Positions 5,269-9,727 of a DNA stretch of 9,727 nucleotides are shown here, piece after piece; positions within the stretch are counted from its first letter, which is position 1; each line of letters starts with the position of its first letter. Source of the stretch: an uncultured Collinsella sp. (GTDB lineage Bacteria; Actinomycetota; Coriobacteriia; Coriobacteriales; Coriobacteriaceae); contig CABSNX010000064.1 of NCBI GenBank assembly GCA_902479205.1, forward strand, positions 1 through 9,727. Direction: 5' to 3'. The position numbers were made by a program, and so were the translations under genes. The notes under the pieces are model-generated. The model worked only from the letters and a program-made list of their open reading frames with translations, did not search any database and was not told where the DNA came from.

Positions 5269-8263
5269 ATCGCTCGACAAGCACGCGCTTGAGCCTGCCT
5301 TCGACCAGGCGCTCATACAGGCGCCTTGTCTCGGGCTCGGGCACGCCTTGAACCTGCTCTCGCAGGTGGTGCATGTGGCCGCTGTATAGCTCGACAACAT
5401 CGCGACGTCGTCCCGCCGCACCGTAAACGCGCATGGCACAGCGAACCATGTCCTCGCGCGCCGTCTCTTGGCGAAGCCCCGATTCAACGAGCCAAATTGC
5501 CGATTGCAGGTCATTTTCCTCGAGAGCGGCATTCGCTCCCCTAATCATGCAGTCGATGTACTTGGATTGCATAATGTGGCGCATGCGCGTAAAAAACGTG
5601 GGGTTGCAACCGGTGGGAACATACAGCGGCCCCGCGTAGAGCTGCTCAACCTTAAGACAAAGCTCAACCAGGTGAGGGCCTCTCGCGCCCATACGGTTTC
5701 CCAGGATCTCGCGGCTCAACTGGTCAAAGAGCCTTACATCGGTCTTAACGTAGTCGCCGTTGAGCCCTATGCACTCGTTTTGGATGAGCACGCACGACTT
5801 GCCATCCGGCGTTGGACCCAAAGCCGAGCGCAAGCGCGATACCGTCGAATACAGATTGTTGCGCGCGGCGTTAAACTCGGCATGGGGCCACAACTCCATG
5901 GCAATTGTCTCGCGGTCGACCATGGCATCCATGCCCAGCGCAAGCCGCTCGGCAAGTGTTGCCGCCTTTTTGCGACGCCACATCTTATCCGTGATGGGAA
6001 AACCGTCGCGCTCGGCGCGAAATGCGCCAAACATGCGCATCTCAATATGGCCGATCGTATCGACAGCCTCAACCTCGCCCGCCTGGAACAGGTGCTCGCT
6101 TTCGCCCTCAAAATCATCGCGTAGTGAATACCGCGACAGCTCACGCACCGGAAGCTTCTTGCGAATCCTGACGGCAGGCTCGCCCAGACAGTGCATCGCA
6201 AGACGTGCGAACAGTCGATACGATGGGTCTAAAATCCCCGAGCGATTCATAGACATCCAGGCGGCAAGATCGCTATCGCGACCCGCAGCGGCCAGATGCA
6301 GCGCCACGATCCAGGCTTCTGAGCCACCGACCTGCGTCTTGCTAATGTCGAGCAGCTCTGCCTCTTCGCGAACCGATACCAGCGACGTATTGCGCAGGTA
6401 CGCCACGCGCTCAAGCAGCAACGCGTTTTCGCGCATGTACGTAATCGATTCGTCGGCGAGCTTGAGCACCTGGACCGCGCGAAACTTTGCGTTGACCGGC
6501 CGCCCCTCCGCCAGCGATTGCCAACCCTCCAGCAATAACCCAAACAGCTGAATTTGATTGTCACGAACACGCACCGCAAAGCGGTCGAGCTCGCCAAACG
6601 CCACATCGTCGGTCACGGGCAAGCCCGCGAGCAGGCGCCGCGCCGCCAGCACCATACGCAGCCAAATGGATGGCGCCTTAAGCCCGCGGATATCGAGCGC
6701 CTCGAGTATCTGCGCCATCTTGTCATCGCGCTCGTCGGGTTTAGCAAACGAGCCGTCGAACAGCTCCACCAGCATATGGTCGGCCTGTATGAGAATCCCC
6801 GCGATATCGAGCTCGCAATCATAGGCTTTGCACACCTTGAGCTTCGCGAGAACATTGCCGTCTTCCGCTCGCTCGATTAGGTGGCGCTTGACCTCGATAT
6901 GCGCGGACAGCATGTCGAGCACCTCGCAGGATGTCTGTTCTTGCACAACAGGGTTGGCGGGAAGCCCCAGGTCATTGTCGCCATAAAAGGCGATGGTGAG
7001 CGCCTGGGCTATTTTCCAGGTAGCGGGATCGACCTCGTGCGCCGCCTGATCACCCGCACGTTCGATAACGGACGCCATATACCTTGCTAGCTTTGTATTG
7101 CACACGCTGACAGCCGCCAGATACACGCCGAGTGCCTCGGCGGGTGCCGGCTCTTGCTCCTGCTTTTCCGCATTGATCATCGCCGACGCCGCACGGCAAA
7201 TGTCCCCTCCGTGCCCGGTCAGGGCAAGATCGGCCCCATACTGCCCGGCAAGTTCCAATACCACATGGCGGTCCAAGAACGCGTCGGCCAGGTCCATAGC
7301 CAAATCGCATCGGCCCGCCTTGATCAAAATGCGAGCAGCCCGCGATACAAGTTCGGGACGGATCTCGGCAACAAGCTTTCGCAGCCTCAGGCGCGCGTTG
7401 TCCTTAGCGCCCAAACACCTAAAGGTGCGATCAGACGGATCCACGCCAAAAATCGGATAATCGCGCACAAAGATGGACTGGTCGACCATCGAAAGCCTCA
7501 CGCCGCACGCCTCTAGCTCCGCAATGCGGCCCTCGCCCATCAGTACCATCAAACAGGCAACGGTAAACAACAGGTTGTTCTCGAGCGATGCGAGATCGAC
7601 CAGCGCCGCACCGTACACGTTGACGATTTCGTTCTCGAGCAACCCGGCAACATCGCCCTGTCCATACATTCCCGTCTGCAGGGCAGATACCAGCTCGGGT
7701 ACACCCTGTGTGAGCCGATAGAAATCAAGCGATGTGCTGATTGAGAACGCCGTGGCCCATGACGAATACTCATAGGCGTGCACCTTGAGCATCTGCGCAT
7801 TGACTTTTACAGAATCGCCCAGCCCGTGGATAAGCAATCGGTTGGAGGGGCGGCAGGCAATAAAGACCCCCGTCCCCGTAGCACGTAAACTGCGGATTCG
7901 ATCGATGAGGTCCTCGGTTTCGTGCTGCTCGAGATTGGGCACGTTATCGATCGCAACGAGCGAATGAGGTTTGTCCTTAAGCTCATCGGCGACAACCTCG
8001 AGCTGCATAAAGAGCTCGCGTCCAATCGCGCGGTCGGCCTCGATAATCCGAACCGGCCCTCGCGTGGGGTCCGATTTAACCTCCTGCACGTATTGCAGCA
8101 ACACCGACGTCTTGCCAAACCCATCGGGCGCGTAGAGCAAAACAATTCCCGCCTTGCGCCCTTTAACGATGAGCTCGTTCATCAAGCGATCGCGCCGCAC
8201 CATATAGCCGCCGCCCGTCGGCATCAACTCGAGGTCGTCCGTATTGCCCAGATCGTTTACCAT
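5267..8263 (-). CDS. Large transcriptional regulator: N-terminal MalT-like NTPase, C-terminal SARP-type winged helix plus BTAD
   Basis: A 998-aa cytoplasmic protein. Residues ~15-200 form a STAND/MalT-type P-loop NTPase: Walker A LLYAPDGFGKTS (Lys51, Thr52; MalT also has Ala rather than Gly at the first position), Walker B LVAIDNV (Asp106), and LTQGVPELV matching the MalT-family TxGxP segment. Residues ~200-735 are a helical, TPR-like stretch, the usual sensor and oligomerisation part. At ~742 a winged-helix domain begins (MRMFGAFRAERDG, then MWRRKKAATLAERLAL, and a recognition region around RNNLYSTVSRLRSALG, ~800-815). It is followed by a bacterial transcriptional activation domain with TPR-like helices (~855-990). 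So it should be an ATP-dependent activator that binds DNA through its C-terminus; inducer and targets are unknown. The start is ATG at 8263 (complement), with GAGGAG five bases upstream. nagB lies upstream on the same strand but has its own terminator, so co-transcription is unlikely. Confidence 0.85.
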   Translation of the reverse strand: MVNDLGNTDDLELMPTGGGYMVRRDRLMNELIVKGRKAGIVLLYAPDGFGKTSVLLQYVQEVKSDPTRGPVRIIEADRAIGRELFMQLEVVADELKDKPHSLVAIDNVPNLEQHETEDLIDRIRSLRATGTGVFIACRPSNRLLIHGLGDSVKVNAQMLKVHAYEYSSWATAFSISTSLDFYRLTQGVPELVSALQTGMYGQGDVAGLLENEIVNVYGAALVDLASLENNLLFTVACLMVLMGEGRIAELEACGVRLSMVDQSIFVRDYPIFGVDPSDRTFRCLGAKDNARLRLRKLVAEIRPELVSRAARILIKAGRCDLAMDLADAFLDRHVVLELAGQYGADLALTGHGGDICRAASAMINAEKQEQEPAPAEALGVYLAAVSVCNTKLARYMASVIERAGDQAAHEVDPATWKIAQALTIAFYGDNDLGLPANPVVQEQTSCEVLDMLSAHIEVKRHLIERAEDGNVLAKLKVCKAYDCELDIAGILIQADHMLVELFDGSFAKPDERDDKMAQILEALDIRGLKAPSIWLRMVLAARRLLAGLPVTDDVAFGELDRFAVRVRDNQIQLFGLLLEGWQSLAEGRPVNAKFRAVQVLKLADESITYMRENALLLERVAYLRNTSLVSVREEAELLDISKTQVGGSEAWIVALHLAAAGRDSDLAAWMSMNRSGILDPSYRLFARLAMHCLGEPAVRIRKKLPVRELSRYSLRDDFEGESEHLFQAGEVEAVDTIGHIEMRMFGAFRAERDGFPITDKMWRRKKAATLAERLALGMDAMVDRETIAMELWPHAEFNAARNNLYSTVSRLRSALGPTPDGKSCVLIQNECIGLNGDYVKTDVRLFDQLSREILGNRMGARGPHLVELCLKVEQLYAGPLYVPTGCNPTFFTRMRHIMQSKYIDCMIRGANAALEENDLQSAIWLVESGLRQETAREDMVRCAMRVYGAAGRRRDVVELYSGHMHHLREQVQGVPEPETRRLYERLVEGRLKRVLVER

Positions 8264-8345
8264 GCTTGCTCCTCAACTCGACCATATGGACACCGTAGCT
8301 GCAGGACCAATTGAGCCGCCCCGTGAATAACGCGACTTAGGGTTT

Positions 8346-8374
8346 TTAATTGTCTGCCGGTACGTGTTTGGCAA
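8346..8374 (-). promoter_or_regulatory. Weak promoter candidate for the regulator
   Basis: On the complement, TTGCCA (8369-8374) and AATTAA (8346-8351) are 17 bases apart, about 80-110 bases before the start codon. The -10 is a poor match to TATAAT, so the call rests mainly on spacing and position. Confidence 0.22.
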
Positions 8375-8419
8375 GTTTTTGTACAGCGAGGCCCGATGGT
8401 AACTTATCCCCCGACCAAT

Positions 8420-8443
8420 AGGTCTTTGCGCAGGTCAATGCGC
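8420..8443. repeat. Tandem 12-bp direct repeat upstream of the regulator
   Basis: AGGTCTTTGCGC (8420-8431) is followed directly by AGGTCAATGCGC (8432-8443), with 10 of 12 bases identical. The first copy also forms GACCAATAGGTC (8413-8424), an inverted GACC/GGTC pair. SARP-type winged helices bind short direct repeats, usually at an 11-bp step; the step here is 12, so autoregulation is only a possibility. Confidence 0.55.
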
Positions 8444-8497
8444 TTGCCAGCATGTCCCATCCCATTTGCAGTGTAGCGCAGTCGGCTATTTTTATTT

Positions 8498-8511
8498 GAG
8501 TTGCGCAACTC
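8498..8511. promoter_or_regulatory. Perfect 14-bp palindrome, possible operator
   Basis: GAGTTGCGCAACTC is a perfect palindrome centred on TTGCGCAA, flanked on the left by an AT-rich stretch (TATTTTTATTT). It is about 235 bases upstream of the regulator's start. Such gapless palindromes are typical of homodimeric repressor sites, but no binding protein can be named. Confidence 0.4.
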
Positions 8512-8654
8512 GCCTACTCCTCGCTACCGCCTGCGACTCTATGGTGGCAAATGTGCATAGAATCTGCTATAGAATGAATCACAAAAATTTAAAACCCTCC
8601 AGTCAAGCACGCGGCAAGGTTTCCGTCATGTATACGCCACGGCGTATGCCCACT

Positions 8655-8684
8655 AAAAAGGCCCCCGCAAAGCGAGGGCCTTTT
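8655..8684 (-). terminator. Rho-independent terminator of nagB
   Basis: AAAAGGCCCCCGC (8656-8668) pairs with GCGAGGGCCTTTT (8672-8684) around AAA with a single mismatch. Read on the complement it ends in five T (8659 down to 8655), 30 bases after the nagB stop. The plus strand also ends in four T, so it may work in both directions. Confidence 0.88.
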
Positions 8685-8713
8685 GAAAGGCTATGTAAAA
8701 TCGCTTGGTCGCG

Positions 8714-9442
8714 TTACTCGCAGAGCGAAAGAGCGGCCTCGTCAGCAACGACGACGCAGTTGGTGTGCAGCTGCAGGATCGAAGCCGGGCATTTGGGCGT
8801 AACCGGACCATAGCACATATCGTGCACGGCCTGAGCCTTGGCCTCGCCGTTGGCGACAACCAGAATCATGCGGGCATACATGATGGTCTGAGTGCCCATG
8901 GTGTAAGCCTGACGGGGTACATCATCGATGCTGTCGAACAGGCGGCTGTTGGCCTGAATGGTGCTCTCGGTGAGGTCGACGCAGTGTGTACCCTTGGAGA
9001 AGTGGTCATCGGGCTCGTTGAAGCCGATGTGGCCGTTATTACCGATGCCGAGCAGCTGCAGATCCGGGTAACCGGCGGCAGCGACGATCTTGTCGTACTC
9101 GGAGCAGGCAGCGGCGGCATCGGGGTTGGAGCCATCGGGCACGTGCGTGTTGTTCAGGTCGATATTGATGTGATCGAAGAAGTTCTCACGCATAAAGTAG
9201 TGATAGCTCTGGGGATCGTCGTGCGAAAGACCACGATACTCGTCCAGGTTATAGGTGCTGACCTCGGCGAAGTCGATGTCGCCCTTCTCGTACCAAGCAG
9301 CGAGCTGTTTGTAAGCACCAATCGGGGTGGAGCCGGTGGCAAGACCCAACACGCAATCGGGCTTGAGGATAACCTGGGCCGAGATGATATTAGCGGCCTT
9401 GCGGCTCATATCCTCGTAGTCTTTAGCTTTAATAATCTTCAT
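8714..9442 (-). CDS. nagB: Glucosamine-6-phosphate deaminase
   Basis: Converts glucosamine 6-phosphate and water to fructose 6-phosphate and ammonia, the last step of N-acetylglucosamine and other amino-sugar catabolism, in the cytoplasm. The 242-aa length matches the short Gram-positive type. Motifs: LATGSTP (phosphate binding, ~residues 34-40), TYNLDEY with catalytic Asp67, and GIGNNGHIGFNEP with Asn136, His138 and Glu143 at the ring-opening positions (Asn replaces the Asp of the E. coli enzyme, as is usual in the short group). The start is the ATG at 9442 (complement), because MKIIKAKDY is family-like and GAAAGGA lies six bases upstream; the frame is open to 9607, but that extension is not family-like. 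No nagA, GntR-type regulator or transporter is visible beside it. It has its own terminator at 8655-8684. Confidence 0.96.
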   Translation of the reverse strand: MKIIKAKDYEDMSRKAANIISAQVILKPDCVLGLATGSTPIGAYKQLAAWYEKGDIDFAEVSTYNLDEYRGLSHDDPQSYHYFMRENFFDHINIDLNNTHVPDGSNPDAAAACSEYDKIVAAAGYPDLQLLGIGNNGHIGFNEPDDHFSKGTHCVDLTESTIQANSRLFDSIDDVPRQAYTMGTQTIMYARMILVVANGEAKAQAVHDMCYGPVTPKCPASILQLHTNCVVVADEAALSLCE

Positions 9443-9640
9443 TACGCGTCCTTTCTCGTACAAGAGAGGCAAGGCTCCCCTTACAAGCACTTGCCCGCGG
9501 CCCGCGTCGGCCGCAACCAACGTGTGCGGCCACCAGGGCGAGGTCGCGTAATGTATGTGTCTCGTGTCTAACCGCGTCGAGGCCCCTGCCCGTCCACGGT
9601 GACCCAAAGCTGTTTAGCCTCGGACGTCTCCCATCTTGCC
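9443..9640 (-). other. nagB upstream leader region
   Basis: About 200 bases with no believable gene on either strand. It holds the nagB ribosome-binding site (GAAAGGA on the complement, 9449-9455) and a short GC-rich hairpin, GCGGCC (9497-9502) with GGCCGC (9509-9514). I recognise no known riboswitch or tRNA. If transcription starts near 9680, this is most of a ~240-base leader. Confidence 0.4.
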
Positions 9641-9674
9641 ACGGAGGGCGCCCTCTTTCAAGGGCGCCCTCCGT
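9641..9674. repeat. Perfect 14-bp stem made of two copies of a 10-bp palindrome
   Basis: ACGGAGGGCGCCCT (9641-9654) is the exact reverse complement of AGGGCGCCCTCCGT (9661-9674), with the 6-base loop CTTTCA. Each arm contains AGGGCGCCCT, itself a palindrome, so the site is also a direct repeat with 16-bp centre spacing. There is no T-run on either strand, so it is a poor intrinsic terminator. It may be a paired operator, an RNA hairpin near the 5' end of the nagB transcript, or the end of a neighbouring unit. Confidence 0.75.
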
Positions 9675-9686
9675 AAACGTGTTTGA

Positions 9687-9701
9687 ATTGTAGGCTAAAA
9701 T
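9687..9701. promoter_or_regulatory. Possible divergent -10 elements at the right edge
   Basis: TACAAT on the complement (9687-9692) and TAAAAT on the plus strand (9696-9701) each match the -10 consensus at five of six bases and lie in an AT-rich stretch. Neither has a clear -35. The first would put a nagB start near 9680, just before the doubled palindrome; the second would serve a gene right of the window. Confidence 0.3.
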
Positions 9702-9727
9702 CCAAAAGCACTAACTAGCGCTCGCGA

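Larger units (their letters stand above)
8264..8654 (-). other. Long gene-free upstream region of the regulator
   Basis: About 390 bases without a believable gene on either strand. It contains the regulator's Shine-Dalgarno (AGGAG on the complement, 8269-8273), a weak promoter candidate, a tandem 12-bp repeat (8420-8443), a 14-bp palindrome (8498-8511), an AT-rich stretch with two ATAGAAT copies (8557-8575), and an inverted repeat ATACGCC/GGCGTAT (8632-8647). This length and repeat content suggest complex control of the regulator. Confidence 0.5.

Noticed and set aside
8557..8575. Repeated ATAGAAT with a good -10 match (TAGAAT, 8570-8575) on the plus strand
   Set aside because: There is no spaced -35, and nothing to transcribe on this strand before the convergent nagB.
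8466..8813. 115-codon plus-strand frame in the nagB-regulator gap, with a lysine/arginine-rich stretch
   Set aside because: It crosses the nagB terminator and enters nagB antisense; it has no ribosome-binding site and is not recognisable.
8705..9571. 288-codon plus-strand open frame opposite nagB
   Set aside because: nagB has all catalytic motifs on the other strand; the antisense product is a Val/Gly/Ala-rich shadow.
9443..9607. N-terminal extension of NagB by 55 residues
   Set aside because: The family begins at MKIIKAKDY, the internal ATG has a good ribosome-binding site, and the extension is Arg/Gly-rich and not family-like.
9443..9727. Possible tRNA or riboswitch upstream of nagB
   Set aside because: No TpsiC-loop-like GGTTCGAATCC or cloverleaf pattern, and no riboswitch core that I recognise; only simple hairpins are seen.

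Overview
The window looks like chromosomal DNA of a high-GC Gram-positive anaerobe, most likely Collinsella or a close Coriobacteriia relative. This is inferred from strong C/G-ending codon preference, the protein sequences (a metH-like gene without a reactivation domain, UPF0210, a small 242-aa NagB, a large SARP/BTAD-type regulator) and Shine-Dalgarno-led starts. No database search was run. I see no CRISPR array, transposase, phage gene, tRNA or rRNA.

Layout. Bases 1-2049 (+) hold the 3' part of a cobalamin-dependent methionine synthase whose start lies left of the window. A strong hairpin (2075-2112) and a possible promoter separate it from a UPF0210/DUF711 gene (2158-3522, +). Bases 3523-3838 have no gene but are dense in structure: a 134-bp palindromic element with perfect terminal arms (3540-3673), then a terminator-like hairpin plus six T (3788-3819) ending six bases before the Shine-Dalgarno of a SAM-dependent methyltransferase (3839-4726, +). 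A yhbY-type RNA-binding protein gene follows (4908-5207, +) with a strong terminator (5236-5268), whose T-run overlaps the stop codon of a convergent 998-aa regulator (5267-8263, -). Upstream of the regulator are about 390 bp of regulatory-looking DNA (tandem 12-bp repeat, 14-bp palindrome) and then the terminator of nagB (8714-9442, -). The right edge (9443-9727) is a long nagB leader or promoter region containing a doubled palindrome.

How the genes relate. They look like separate transcription units rather than one pathway: methionine/one-carbon metabolism (metH), an orphan UPF0210, an RNA-associated factor (YhbY), a signal-integrating regulator, and amino-sugar catabolism (NagB). The methyltransferase uses SAM, which derives from the methionine made by MetH, but nothing else links the two.

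The parts most worth a second look are non-coding: the palindromic element, the terminator abutting the methyltransferase ribosome-binding site, and the repeats upstream of the regulator and nagB. I did not find a convincing new multi-gene system.
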